Shown: positions 12,332-24,958, counted from the first letter of the stretch. The stretch is DNA of 64,000 bases from Nematostella vectensis (GCF_932526225.1 NC_064040.1:11818856-11882855), one strand, 5' to 3'. Made by a program: numbers and translations. The notes: generated by a model from the sequence alone, not told the origin.

Positions 12332-15300
12332 ATGTCGGACAGATTGATGTTTTCTTTAGGAAGCAGACTGTTGCTTTACTGTGCGGTGTTTTTCGCATTT
12401 GCGGTGAGTTTTTAAACTTCGTAGCTGCTTTTTAACTCGGTAACATAACTTAATGATTATTTTGCTAGAGTTTAGTCAAATTGATTAGTTTAATTTGACT
12501 GTACTTGACTTTATCCTTACTTATGCATGCAATTAGTTGCGAATCAAGGAACCTCATTACTCACATGATGTTTGTAAATCCACAACACACGAAAAAGTTC
12601 CTCCACAGTGCAATGTGCGGTATATTTTCTATGTTGACAATTTTGTTATGTTTATAAAACAATCTCGACTTTCAGGGCAGTTGCTAATGAACTCTTTTGT
12701 TTAGGTTGATTTCACAGATGGAGAAAGATGCGAGTCTAATCAGTATACGATTGACCATGGTGATGGAACCTCCGTATGCCAAAACTGTCAGGAATGCCCG
12801 CATGGCCAAGGTCTCGAGCCATCTTGTGGAAAGAAGCTCTATCATCCTCCAAAAATAGAGTGTGTGTCTTGTACTTCTGGTAAAACTTACTCTGACACAT
12901 ACGGAGTAAGCTCATGCAAACCTTGTCACATATGCACAACTAGAGTAAAAAAGAACTGTACAGTTGAGAGTGATACACAGTGCACAGATGATTGCAAGCA
13001 CAAGCCAAGGACATACTATGAAAATAGTACACATGACTGCCAGCCATGCTCCTACTGCTGTAAACCTGAATCTGCAGTGTTACAAGCAGAATGTGCTGCT
13101 CAAGGCTTACCTAAACAACGCCAGTGTTCTATACATGACACATGCCCAACACCTACACCAAGATTTTCAGGCCAGACAAGTTTACCCGCCAAGAGCACCA
13201 CAGAATACCAAACAGCAACAGAGGGTCCTGGAGGCATCTCAAAGTGGAGCATTACTTGGATTGTAATAGCAGTTATTGTAGCAATATTATTGGGAATCTT
13301 TATTTTTTATTGGATACGTCGGAAAAAGAAAAAGAGGGAAAGAGGGAGACAACAAGGACAAGCTGGTCAAAATGGAGGCCCTGAAGAAGGTTACCCTCTC
13401 AGGTCTCAAGGACAACAAGAGTGTGGTATGTTGTTTTTAGTTGGCTATGCATTTATTAACATAGTTATGACCTTTTACATTTTGCTTCTAATTTCTCCTC
13501 TTTTTTATAATATTCTTAGATGCTAGACATGAAAAACACTTTAGGACCTTCAAATACTGATGGGGCATGATACTGATAAGCTTTGAATCTTTAATGAAAA
13601 TGGAATAAGAAGTAAAATAAAGCCATAAATAAAGGAAAGACATTTAAATGTTAAGAGGTGGTAGGAGAAAATGGTTATGGGAGGGGAAAATTAGTTGGTT
13701 CTATCTTTGTTACTTTTATTATGTGGCTGACAGCCTTTCAACCACCTCCTCTGCTGCTGCTGACAATTTCACAAACTGCAGCACAACAGGACACAATAAA
13801 TCAAGTGCCCCTTGATAGCACTTCATGTTTCACTGAATATTTACAAAATGTAGATATCTACAGATAGTAAATGTTTCTTTTTTGTTTTGTTTTTTTTGTT
13901 TAGGCATTAAAATAGTTCACAGTCCTGAGCAAACTCTCAAAACAATGCAAGAAGGAAAAAGTCATTCATTTGTTTGCAACATTATGGAACCCTATCCCAA
14001 TTGTTGCTCCCCAAGGTACCAATGGTATAAAGATGGAATTGAAATACAGGGGGAAAGAAGAGAAAATTTGACTTTGAAACATTTAACTGTACCTCAATTT
14101 GGTGTATATTACTGTTCTGTGTCCTGCTCTCATCACACCAACCAGGAGAAGACAGAGGATAAAGAGCTTGATGTCACACCTTCACCAAACAAAGGTTGGA
14201 CTATTTAGTATTCACATACTAACTAACATTGAACTCAGTATTACAGATTACACTTTAATCTAGCATAAAATGGCAAGGGATTGAACTTAGTTCAGATCCT
14301 AATACCGAAGAAGGAATGAAACAATAAAAACTGCCAAACAATTAACCTAATGAACAGCTTATGTTTGGAGTTTGCTTTTCCATTGAGTATGGACTAAGCC
14401 CACCCCAATATAATTCTAATAATAACAATGACAACATATGACCGCAACTATGACAACGACGGTTCCCAATCGAGGCAAATCCACATGGTGGCTCTTTGCC
14501 CTCTTTGGTTCAGAGATTTGTTCACAGGTTTGTTACCAGGAGCAATATCCTTCTCTTATGAATAGCACACAGGTGCAGATATTTTGAGTTAAATATTTAG
14601 GAGATGAGACGTTTGGTTTTTGTTTGTGTCATTCAAACTGTGTCATTCAGACTAGAAGCACAGGAGAAACAAGATCAACACACTTACAGCACCAAATTCA
14701 TTTCCAGACTGAACCCAAGAAAAGTCTCCTAGTTCAGAGCTGTGATTTAAACTTGGACCGCAGCGATGAGAGGCCAGGTTGCTAACCACTAGGCCAGTCA
14801 TACCTCAATATACCGCCAATTTTTTTTAGATTAGTATTATAAAAAAACAATTCAAATACATTCTTTACAACTCAAGCAAATACGGAATAATGTTGTACCT
14901 TCTAAAAATATTTGCATTCTGGAAAGATGACTATATTATTTATTTATTTATTATTTATTTTCTACCTTATTTTTCTGCCTTATTTATTTATTTAATTATT
15001 TATTTCTGCCTTATCTATTTCAGAGTACAAGAAAATTTACGATTTATCCCAAGAAAGTGAGAGTATTCTAGTTCAACTTCTGTCAACTAAACATTCACAC
15101 AGTATAGGAAACTGGAAAAAAGTAGGAACGGAGTATGGAATGGAAAGAGTTACACTGAATTCTTTTGATGGAAAAGATGGTGCAGCCCAAGACGTGATAG
15201 ATTATATAAAATCTGCCAAGCCCGATTTGACAGTTTACACATTTTGCAAATATTTGAAGACAATAAATCGAAGAGATGCTGTCCTTAAACTGGAAGGAGA

Positions 15301-18300
15301 ACTTACAGTAGACAAGCATTTGGGAGAAATACCTTCCGGGAAGAGGGAGCCTAAAAATACTGAAAAATGTAAGTATAATTTTGATGATTTAAGTGTTAAA
15401 ACAAACTCACTATAATATTAATTTAATTATGTCTCTGAAAAACGCCACAAGATTACATGTGTTTTCCACAAGATCACATGTGTTTTCTTTTATAAAAACT
15501 GAAAAACTCCACAAGATCACATGTGTTGTTTACTGTCCAAATGTTTCATTAGCTATTTATCTGTGTAATGACTTCAGTTTAGTACATTGTGTCTAATAAG
15601 CATGAATTGTTAATATAAATTTGATATCTTGAACATTATGATATATCATTTAATTATATCAATTGATTATAATTAACTTTCCTTCAATGATATTTCTAGT
15701 TTATTAATTTTCATGATAAAATTGAGAATCTAAGGCTACAATGTTCAATTCAACTCAATTGTTTATTTGTAAATTATAAATATAAGTATAATCATGAATA
15801 TGGGGGCGTTTTTTTTTAAATTTTGATGGTTTGAGGGAGGCGTTGATAAGAGAGGGGTGCTTATTATTAACTATTTATAACAATATAATACAGCCAAGTG
15901 CAGCATTGTTCTCATTTCAGTCAGGATCTCATTGAATTATAGCCTTGGTAGCATTCCTTCACATTGTGCAAGACGCTACTCGCTTACCAGTGCTGATTAT
16001 GCAAGATTAATTTGAATCCCCATGTCAGTTTTAAGCTGGGAGAGATGGGAGCGGGGTAGGGTAAGGGGAGGCATTTAAAAGAGAGGGGCGTTCAATACAA
16101 ACTTGTAAGCTTAGGGGGGTGTTGCACCAAAAAGGAGGCGTTCTTCAGATAGGGAGCGTTTATTAGATCTTTACTTTACTCACAACCAATTGTTTTCAAT
16201 TGATCTTTTGTGTGATTCTCTTCTAATACAGCATTGGGTGGAATGTTTTTAGATACACATCTAAGAAAGATTTCAGTGTTCAAACGCTCCAAATTAAGAA
16301 CGGCCCATCCTCAATTGATAATTTCCTATTTTGGGTAAGATTGACAAAAGATAATGAGAAAAGAGCTTCATTTATAATTCATAAAAACAAGTTTTTTTTT
16401 TCGGGGTCCGGTATCCATCAAATCGCATGCTCTGATTGGCTCTCGTGAGGCCCGGTATCCTACGATCCGGACCCCGCGATACCGGCCCGCTCACCTCCAA
16501 AGCTCGAAATAGTGAGTTGATTTGTAAAATGCCCATCGGAAACTGGATTTTTACTCCCGAGATTATAGATCTTCACACTAAAACAGCATTTTTTTGTATT
16601 TTTATCTAGAATCATTGACTACGGAAAATCGGCTTCAAACTCCCTGTGTTACGGAGTTTTACTGAATCGCATCTCTTATAGACCATTTAAACCTGTCTTT
16701 CTTTGTATAGTGGTGGAGACTCGCGCACGGGAACCCTGCAGACGGCCTGTGCACGCGGACCTCATAAGGTCTCATTCTCAAAGTTTTTTTTTCGGCCCGA
16801 GATCCGCGTGTACACTTCCCTTTTCACAGTCTTTTCACTTATAACCCCATTATTTTGTTCACTTTCACAGCAAATCGGGCGGAAAGTGGAATAGAGCTTT
16901 CCAGCGAATCTCTGCCGCTAACGGTCGACCTACAAAGCCCATCAAGCCCAAAAAATTCACCAGTGCACGACCGTAATGTGTACGTGGCTACCCCTCCACG
17001 GGATCCATCACCTCCTCTTGTCAAGTTTAAGTTTTCTAACCCTGGACTGCACGAATCTCCTTACCAAAGTGAAGACGAACTGGATGGCAAGCCGCCTACG
17101 AGGCAGTCTCATCAAGTCAGTGGTAATCCATTAGACAGGTCTTTTGATTCACTTGAGGATCGCGATGAACCGAAAAGCTTGCCTGGGCCGGAAAATCTCG
17201 AGAGAAAGCGTGCCTACTCGCGACAGCAAAGCTCGGATTCGGCCAAATCAAACCAATCGAATACAAGTGAAGGTAAGTGATACATTCACTACGTTATAAG
17301 TTATTCTTTTTGAAAGCATAAATCATCATAAAAAAATATTATAGTTATCATCATAATCCAGAAAAGCCCACAACAGGGTCCCCGAATTTTGTTATCCCGA
17401 TAATTTTTCCTCAAATCCTGTTATCCCGAGAGAAAACTCAAGATAGTCCATCCCGTACGACATTTCTATCCCGAATCCCGCTTTTTTTTCCCCGAATTTC
17501 CGTTTCCCCTTACCTGTTTACCGGGTACCAGAGACTGCAAGCTTCACTACCAAAGATCCGCTTCGCGAAGCTTGGGGTCTCTGGATAGTTTTCCAATCGC
17601 TCAAAATGCTATATCCCGCATCCCCAAAAATCCTATTTAGAGATCAGGGCGGCGGAGCTGTCCCAAAAGTGGAGGGAGGGGGAGAGGGGATGGGCAGGGA
17701 AGAGTTCTCCGATCTGTTGTATGATGCATATGCTTGGACCCTTTAGTTCGAATACTGGAATTCACGAATAGGTCATCCCAAGAGACCATGATGTAAGAGA
17801 ACGAATCCCCCGTATTAGGGTATGTTCCAATGATGACGTCCGTAAAAACTATTTTTTAGAACAAGCAGTTATTTTTAGATACGTCTCTGATTGGTTAGGG
17901 CTCACGTTTCCTAGCAACATGAGTCTTACGCGCGATCAATTCCTTGAGCAATGTGATCCGGCAAAGGATGTTTTGGAAATCTTTTTGACCGAAAATACCT
18001 TCCTTTTTTACGAACGCTGTAAAAATGATATTCCATAGAGTACGCTGGAGCCAATCAACCGTTTCTAGGACATTGAAATGCATAAAGTGCGTGATTTTAG
18101 GCTCTGGGGTCAACTTCGCCAGTAAAAGTTTTCACTGCTGATTCGCAAATTATAACACAACAATCAATCATAAATCTGTGTTTACAAAAAACAATTCTCT
18201 TCCAGCTCCCTTTTAATGAAAAAGATACATCCAGAACTTAATGCCATTATATTCACACCGATATTACAAATAAAAGATTTCTTTATAATGAAGTAAATCT

Positions 18301-20357
18301 TATTCCAGTGACAAGGGTTTCTCGAGTGACATGATTTCTGAACATTTGCGTGAAGAATTGAAGTTCATTCATCTAAAAATGTTTTAAATCAAAGAAATAT
18401 AAAGGCCTTCTTGTATTAAAATACATAACATAGACTCTGAGAATGCCTAGGTATTCTATCTCACCGAATTGCAGAGAAAAATAACTTTTTAGGAGTCTGC
18501 ACGATGCATCTTGGATGAACTCCAAGTTCACCGTCTTCCCGACTTCTTCCCGTTCAATTATTTATATAACATTTAGATAACTGAACATTAGATAAACCAC
18601 TCCATGAGTAGCATTGTGATCATGAGCCTTGAAGAGCAGCTAAAAGGATAAAAACAGGTAGCGAACGAAGTAAAGAAGTGCAGAGGGAAAAAATTGGTGT
18701 GAAATTGTACTAGCTAGGGGTGCCCATAACCAAATATGGCGCGACGAAACATGTATGGATGCTATGATTGACAAGCTCACGCAATCTAAAAATAGCTTTC
18801 ATGGTCGACATCATAGGCCACGGGGATTCGTTCTCTTATATCATGGTCTCTTGGTCATCCGCTTCAAATAGCCCCCCCCCCCCCCCCCCCTCCTGCTTGT
18901 ACTTATAATCGCTCATAATCTAATGGTAAACTAGCGCCATCAATACACAGATCTTTTATATAAGCCACATCAATCATCATCCTCAACTTCGGTCTATCTC
19001 ATCGTATCATATAGCAACTAATGAGTTTTACCATGTTCTGTTGAAACGTCGGAAATGGTAACGTCGTAAATCTCGTTTGTTGCCAGCTCACCTTTTCCTT
19101 TTTGTAGGTTTATGAGGAACATGTTATTTTCCCTTCGTAGTTTTCAAATTCTCTATAACCTTCCGGCTGTTTTTGCTGCTCCGTGCATGTTTTCTAATTT
19201 ACCTTACACAGCTTTTGTCGTACGAGACGAGACAAAGTGCAGTGATACGGAAAGATTTTTCGATGTTTGTTTTTTCGTTGCAGTTGAAATCTAATAATTC
19301 GGTTTCATCCAATACCAAAAAACCAACAAACTTGTGCAACCTTACACAGCTTTTGTCGTACGAGACGAGACAAAGTGCAGTGATACGGAAAGATTTTTCG
19401 ATGTTTGTTTTTTCGTTGCAGTTGAAATCTAATAATTCGGTTTCATCCAATACCAAAAAACCAACAAACTTGTGCAACAACCTATACGCAGTATACACAA
19501 GCGGAAGTAAATTATAATCATCAAACGGGCAAAAACACGCCGACTTCGTATTCTTTGCAAGATTTTCTATAATATCCTTAGTGTTTACAGGACGTTTAAA
19601 GCCGCATTGTCACCAGTTTACTTCCGGAGGTCCGACGGAAACCTCAACCGTTAAAAGACAAAAGAATCCATTAAAATCCGAGATATTTAACAGGCCATCC
19701 GCTCTAAATTATCAATCACATCCTCAAAGAAACTTCCAATAGACACACTGCTTTCAATATTTTGAAATATTTTTCGCGTTTTCCGTTAAATATCATTGGA
19801 TATTGTTACGTAATCGACCGGAAGTAAACTGGTGACAATGCGGCTTTAAGGGAGCAAGTCGTACCCCCACCCCCGACAGGGACCCATTTTGTTCGCAATA
19901 GGTAACGGTCACCGCCTGGAACCACCCCACTCCCATATTGGTGATGACGACGCCTCCAGGGTACCGGCCCCAAACATTTCCATGGTGACTTAAGGACCCA
20001 ACTTAAATATATTTCCTTTTCTATTTTATATTTTTTTTCATGCAGTACACCCTTAAGGACCCACTACTAGATCATTATCAACGACACATACCTACTCCCA
20101 TCCATCTTCCCTCTTGCAACTTAAAGTAGTTTTGGGGTCAATTGCAACTACCACTCTTATATCTTTTTGTCTTCAAAGGTGGCCAGCCCCCTAGACGTAA
20201 ATCGTCGCAAACCAGCTTAAAGAACTATTTTGCAAAAGGGAAGGATGCTCTTAGTAGGCAGTTGTCGAATGATCCGTCTCCTGAAGAAAGGCTTCAGCTA
20301 ACAGATGATCAGACAGAAGACTCACCTTTTTTGCCAAGACGAGATGTTGATGCCTGA
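12332..20357 (+). CDS. TNF-receptor-like transmembrane protein with Ig and death domains
   Basis: Seven exons, all phase-compatible: 12332-12403, 12537-12614, 12705-13425, 13904-14194, 15024-15368, 16871-17272, 20179-20357, giving 695 residues. Residues 1-24 are a signal peptide. About 60-190 form cysteine-rich repeats (CQNCQECPHGQG, CKPCHICTTRVKKNC, CQPCSYCC) of TNFR type. A helix at about 232-255 (WIVIAVIVAILLGIFIFYWI) followed by RRKKKKRERGR gives a type I topology. The next exon is one Ig domain (293-385; core YQWYKDGIEI and FGVYYCSV) resembling the MALT1 Ig domains, then a death domain (about 395-480; NWKKVGTEYGME). The last two exons are Ser/Pro-rich. TNFR death receptors signal through DD adaptors to NF-kB or apoptosis. 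The Ig domain after the membrane helix is unusual. Exon 2 is the least certain: its GTGCGG donor is weak, and exon 1 to exon 3 directly also keeps phase. Confidence 0.85.
13904..14194 (+). other. Ig-domain exon of the TNFR-like gene
   Basis: One exon (phase 1-1, the classic Ig-module phase) encodes a complete Ig fold: B-strand cysteine in SFVCNIM, tryptophan in YQWYKDG, and YYCSV F-strand cysteine, closing LDVTPSP. Spacing and the YQW(Y/F)K..EI core are closest, from memory of the family, to the Ig domains of MALT1. It lies C-terminal to the single membrane helix, so it is predicted to be cytoplasmic. Confidence 0.8.
14640..14803 (-). mobile_element. tRNA-derived SINE, minus strand
   Basis: Minus-strand A-box TGGCCTAGTGGTTAGCA (plus 14779-14796) and a B-box-like GGTCCAAGTTTAAATC (plus 14744-14759) are spaced as in a tRNA promoter. 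The left (3') limit of the SINE body in the intron is not clear. It lies between the Ig and death-domain exons of the TNFR-like gene. Confidence 0.55.
16400..16478. repeat. Short hairpin element GGGGTCCGG...CCGGACCCC
   Basis: Inverted arms TTCGGGGTCCGGTATCC and GGATCCGGACCCCGCG-type bound about 80 bp in the intron upstream of exon 16871-17272. Probably a very short MITE; no flanking duplication was established. Confidence 0.45.
17373..17640. repeat. ATCCCGAA-rich repeat with CCAGAGAC hairpin
   Basis: Several TATCCCGA / CCCGAAT motifs flank a hairpin-like core, ACCAGAGACTGCAAGCTT on the left and AAGCTTGGGGTCTCTGG on the right (about 17528-17585). Located in the last intron of the TNFR-like gene; likely a nested small transposon. 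Confidence 0.45.
19202..19477. repeat. Perfect 138 bp tandem duplication
   Basis: The block from CCTTACACAGCTTTTGTCG at 19202 restarts at 19340 with no visible difference over 138 bp. Because 138 is divisible by three, both strands carry duplicated ORFs. They lie within the last intron of the TNFR-like gene and have no splice-site context. Confidence 0.9.
19596..19849. mobile_element. TTAA-flanked MITE (piggyBac-like), copy A
   Basis: TTAA at 19596-19599 and 19846-19849 flanks terminal inverted repeats AGCCGCATTGTCACCAGTTT and its exact complement; the TIR runs about 28 bp, to TACTTCCGG. Total 254 bp, non-coding. The TTAA duplication is the hallmark of piggyBac-type insertion. Copy B is at 24747-24958. 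Confidence 0.85.
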
Positions 20358-21954
20358 TGTGCTGCCATTACGAACATACGGGGAGGCTAAAGGCAACCCC
20401 TGTCCGAATACTTAAACCCAAACTGAAAGATGCAACAAGTGTTATATCTCCCACAAATGGATCTCTGCGGGTCACAGGGTATAGTCATGTTTGCAGCCGC
20501 TCCTGTCGGAGTCACGCAATGCTCCCCGCCTGCACAGCTGCAAACCCAGTCTCGTACCCAGACCCCGCGCGATGCATTCTGGAGAGGTTAAATAGATGTC
20601 CCCGCAACAGCAAGTAACGACTGGGTACTAGTCTGCTGCAAATCGAAAGAGGCTTGTCACGGTGCGTCGAGGTTATTTTCGCCGATGCTGGCCCATTGCG
20701 CATGCATGCATGCATTTAAAAACTCGAAAACATCATTCTCTAAGAACGGAAGTTGCTTATGGCAGAGTCGTAGCAGGCCTCTCGGTACAGAAACATCAAG
20801 AAAGTTAGGGGTCACAGCCACGCCCCTGCTGGTCATTTCCATATAAATTTTTTAAATATTGGTGTGCCACGTGCCCCAAATGCCCCTGCCACGGCCCTGT
20901 AGGTACTAATAATTCGTATGAATTAAGGTCGTAAAAAACCCCAGCTAAGACAGAACCATGCATTGAAAAAAAAAACATTAATGAATAGTTGTAAATAACA
21001 CGCCGACAATCGCACATCTCTACATTTGATTGAAGTAATTAAGATCGATTGTTCCTTTCTATCGGGCTGCCATTTTCCAATCACCATTTTCCGACCCTTT
21101 CTACCATTTAACATGGTGGTGTATACCACGATAAATTAAGCAATCTAGATATTGTACTGAATCGAATTTTTATAGTGTTATTATTCATTATTCAAAATTA
21201 TTCATTATTTTGTGTAACAAATTTTAAATTCTTGCAAAATCCCCTCGTTGTCACGAGCTTGGCCTGTACATTTCTCACGGTAAAGCGAGGAAGTCCCTGG
21301 TCTAAATACATTGTAAATATAGCAGATATAATTAAAATGTTTCCAGTATCTTTGTGTTGTTATAATGTTATATAATGCTTGTGAATTTTAGGAGAATGTC
21401 TTACCAGAAGAGAGATTGGTACTGAAAGTAAAAGTGAAGAATCGCCTCCCCCCCTCGCACATTTTTCCCAAACAGAACCGTCCCACCCGTCGTCGCGCGA
21501 ACGTCTAGTAAAAGTCTGCTGACTAGTAAAGATTCAGAAACCACAGAAATTCTCCCTCGAAGTACCCAGCCTCAGTTCAGTTTCCAGTCCGCACTTGGAT
21601 CGACGGGTCGAAAACAAAATTATCGAAATATTTACAGGTTCAAACAACTTCAAACTAATTTCTAGACCCCTCCACCCACCCCTCCCCCCCTCTTTGTCTC
21701 TTTTAGCCATGACCGACCACAGGGAGCTCAAAGTTAGTGGTTTTGGGGTTTTGTGAGAAGTTCTTAATAAAATCACACGAAACTCAACGAACGGTTAGAA
21801 GTGATCATTTTAATTACCTCGTGAAGTTTTGTAAAATTCGGTCACCCCTATCTCACTCTACATAACATAGCTTGGGCTCCCTGTGTACCGACCGAGAAAA
21901 ATCCCCAGCTAGTATCCACTTCTCGCGCGATCCATTATTCCCACAGCCTACCCA
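20358..21954. other. Intergenic, TNFR to CARD gene
   Basis: Contains the 3' flank of the TNFR-like gene. A short dispersed repeat at 20808-20902 (CAGCCACGCCC...GGCCCTGTAG) is shared with 41750-41925. No coding region was recognised. Confidence 0.5.
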
Positions 21955-24736
21955 ATGACTGACAGAGCAGAACAGGAAGTTCGAAGATCTGCTGCCATTG
22001 CTGCTGGTGAGAAAATGTGGAGTGACTCAAAGTGATTGTTCCTCCACATTGAGCGGAACTTGCACGCAAATTTAGATTCTTCTGGTAAGTCAGATAATTT
22101 TTGTTTGTTTTCGTAGAATTTTATCCTTACTATATAATCGTTGAATACAGCAAAAGCACAGTTGAGTCAGAGTTGCGTTGTTGTGTTATCATCCGTGTGT
22201 GATATTCCTCACGACATTTTCAGGTGCGAATACTTATAAATATTTTTATAAATTAACCTATTATAGCTTAACGCTAATGTCTAGGTGCGACGTGCGACAG
22301 GTCAAATACGTCGCAGGTGACCAGGGATCCGCAAGGATCGAATTACTCGCAAGGCACTCGATCAATCAATCAATAAATCATTATTGAATATTTTAAATGT
22401 ATATACAATAAGGGAAAAGCCGAAGACAGAGGCTTATTAGGCTTGGTCAGCAAAGTATGTAACACATGATAAGTTCTGAATACTACTCCACACGCATAAG
22501 AACTAAAAATACTACTTGTCGTCTTGTTGCTTTGTAGTTTCTATTGCTAGGAAGAATGATTTCAGGTTCTTTTTGTAGTTGGCAGTGGTAAGGGATTGGC
22601 GAAAATAAAGGGGAATTGAATTCCAGATATTGGGAACTTATATGAAAGAAAGACAAGGTACAGATATTATGAATATCTATTGAACCAGCTTTGAGTTTGT
22701 GGTTCATAACAGAGATTGTTTATACAGTATATGAATACCAGACGTTTCGACCATCGACCAGTTCGTCCATAGAAAAAAACAGTTCTTCCATAACCAGGGG
22801 CGGATCTAGCTTTGGGTTTGGCTCAGTGATAAAGGGCTGAGGGGGTATGTTTTGTTACATTTTGTTTGTTAGACCCCCTAAACCCTCCTCCTAGATCCGC
22901 TACTGATAACCATAGCCATTTCATTATGATATAGGTTCTAAACTGGCAGGATAAAACACACAAAACTGTTACAGCAACTTGGCAATGACTCATGGGTTTT
23001 TTACCACCAGTGTTTCAAAATTGTGTGATTTGTTTCCCTATAACAACATAAATATACAAAACCAAGGTTGGTGTCAAACTAAATCACTGTTTCTACCTGT
23101 GCTACTAAACTAAACAAACATGAGTGCTGAAAACATCATCTTATACATTTCAGGGATTGATTTGGGGTAAGTTTCATTAGGATTCATAATATATAGAGGG
23201 AATAAAGGCCAAAGAAGTTGCTCGAACAGCTTTGTGAGTTATCTGCCAGTTTAGAACCCATATTATCATGGTCAAAACGTCTACATACATTAGTTATGAG
23301 CTCCGTACTTATATCAGCTTATACTGGAATAAACATTAATTTTATTACAGTTTAACTCATAATATTTTCAATTCTCACTTGTATATCAGCTCCAGAATAT
23401 ATTTAGTCTTGCCAATCCAAAGTATTAATTGTGTGTTACTTTCAAAACTTAGCAATTTGAAAACAGCTTGCTTTCAATGGAAAGTTTTAACTCTTTGCTT
23501 CTTCCAAAAATACCATTTATCTGAAGCTATGATGTTGTAAGGGATTAGAGCATGTACTTGTGCTAAAAACAAAACACAATTAGGGAACTAAAAATAAAGC
23601 AAAACCATTTAAAGGTTAATAATCTCTAACCTAGAACTGTACTGTTATTACTTTTTAGATATGGAAGACCATGACAGAGAGGTCATTCGTAGATGCTATG
23701 TTCGGCTAGAGAAAAACCTTGAGGCTGGACCACATCTCAGTCAGCTCTTCCAAGATGATGTCCTCAGTGAAGAGGATATGGAGAAGATAAATGCAAAACC
23801 ATCAACCAAAAAGCAAGCTGCCAAACTACTGAAGATATTATGCAGACGGAAATATGGATTACGCATGTTAATTAAAGCTCTTCTCCTGGCAAAGATCCAG
23901 GACTTTCTGGCATTTGAGCTGTTAGAAAGAGTTGCTTGGAATGATGAAGGTAGGGGAGTTTTTATTTGCATGAAATATATCCATGCATGACTAACCAAAC
24001 TTTCTGTGTTATATTGCTTTTGCAATTTTTCTAAAAAAATAGATAGAAGAAAAAAAAAAGATTAAAAAGATATCTATTAGTTTACAAAGGAGCAAAACAA
24101 TAACTTTTGAGGTTGGGCACTCCCACTTGTTTACAATTTGTTAAAAAAATATGAACTTTTTGACATGTATCTATTATCACTCTCAACTGATCAAGGTAAG
24201 CTTGGCTGGATTGATTGTGACACAGGCTCCCATTAGTCTCAGCTAGGCTCAGTAAATTATATTGAGATGTTGTTTTAAATTTTCACTTTCAATACTACTA
24301 TAAAAAGTAAATAAATTATTGACTATTATAATTCCATACGGCAGGAATAAAAATCATATTATTATTGATACCCTGAATTAACATATTGCTGAGCATAAGA
24401 TGCAACCATTTTATGTTTTGCACCATTTTAAACACAGAAATAAAAAACTTCCGCGAAGAAGTTGATGGGAATTTAGACCGATGCCAAATCATTGAGATTC
24501 AAAAGGCAGCACTGCAGAAGCAGTACAATGAATTGGAACAAAAGTACAACCAACTAGAAGCAGACTATCACCAGACTGTCAAAGAACTCAATCACAAAGT
24601 TATTGATCTGCAGCAACAAATTGATGATTACCATCAGAGTGATGCAGAACCTAACAGAAATGAAATCCAAAGATCAAATAGCATTATGTCATGGATGTTT
24701 CATAAGAAATCCCAAAGAAAAGAGAGACGGCATTAA
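21955..24736 (+). CDS. CARD plus coiled-coil adaptor protein
   Basis: Three phase-compatible exons: 21955-22006 (MTDRAEQEVRRSAAIAA), 23659-23949 and 24438-24736, giving 213 residues. The second exon is a complete CARD (death-fold) domain: LFQDDVLSEEDMEKINAKPS, then KKQAAKLLKIL and FLAFELLE fit the CARD helix 2-5 pattern. The third exon is a heptad-rich coiled coil (EIQKAALQKQYNELEQKYNQ) with a basic tail ending KKSQRKERRH. CARDs nucleate homotypic assemblies, for example CARD9/CARD11/BCL10 or apical caspase adaptors; CARD plus coiled coil is the minimal CARD9-like layout. No catalytic domain follows. The first exon is assigned only by ATG, GT donor and phase, so it is less certain. The gene is 1.6 kb downstream of the TNFR-like gene on the same strand, and a decayed copy follows at 28157-39192. 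Confidence 0.76.
22790..22911. mobile_element. Small MITE with GCGGATCTAG inverted ends
   Basis: Ends AGGGGCGGATCTAG and CTAGATCCGCTACTG are imperfect inverted repeats about 110 bp apart, flanked on both sides by ATAACC (22790-22795 and 22906-22911). Inside the first intron of the CARD gene. The class is uncertain. Confidence 0.6.
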
Positions 24737-24746
24737 TCTTAGATTT

Positions 24747-24958
24747 GTAAAGCGGCATTGTCACCAGATTAATTCCAGAGGGCCAAAGGAAACTTCAACC
24801 AACCAGAAAAAAAGATTCCATTACAATCCACTGTATTTAACAGGCCATCCACTCTAAACTATCAGTCACATCCTCAAAGAAACTTCTAATGACATTAAAA
24901 ATAATCAGAGATTATTACATAATCGACCAGAAGTAAACTAGTGACAATGCTGCTTTAA
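24747..24958. mobile_element. TTAA-type MITE, copy B, next to CARD stop codon
   Basis: Diverged copy of the element at 19596-19849 (shared GGCATTGTCACCAG, CATCCTCAAAGAAACTTC, ATAATCGACC, AGTAAACT.GTGACAATG). Left flank GTAA is a decayed TTAA; the right TTAA is intact. It starts 11 bp after the CARD gene stop, so it is probably transcribed as part of the 3' UTR. Confidence 0.8.

Noticed and set aside
19173-19517. Repeated-sequence ORFs on both strands (about 100 codons)
   Set aside because: Open only because a 138 bp duplication preserves frame; located in an intron.
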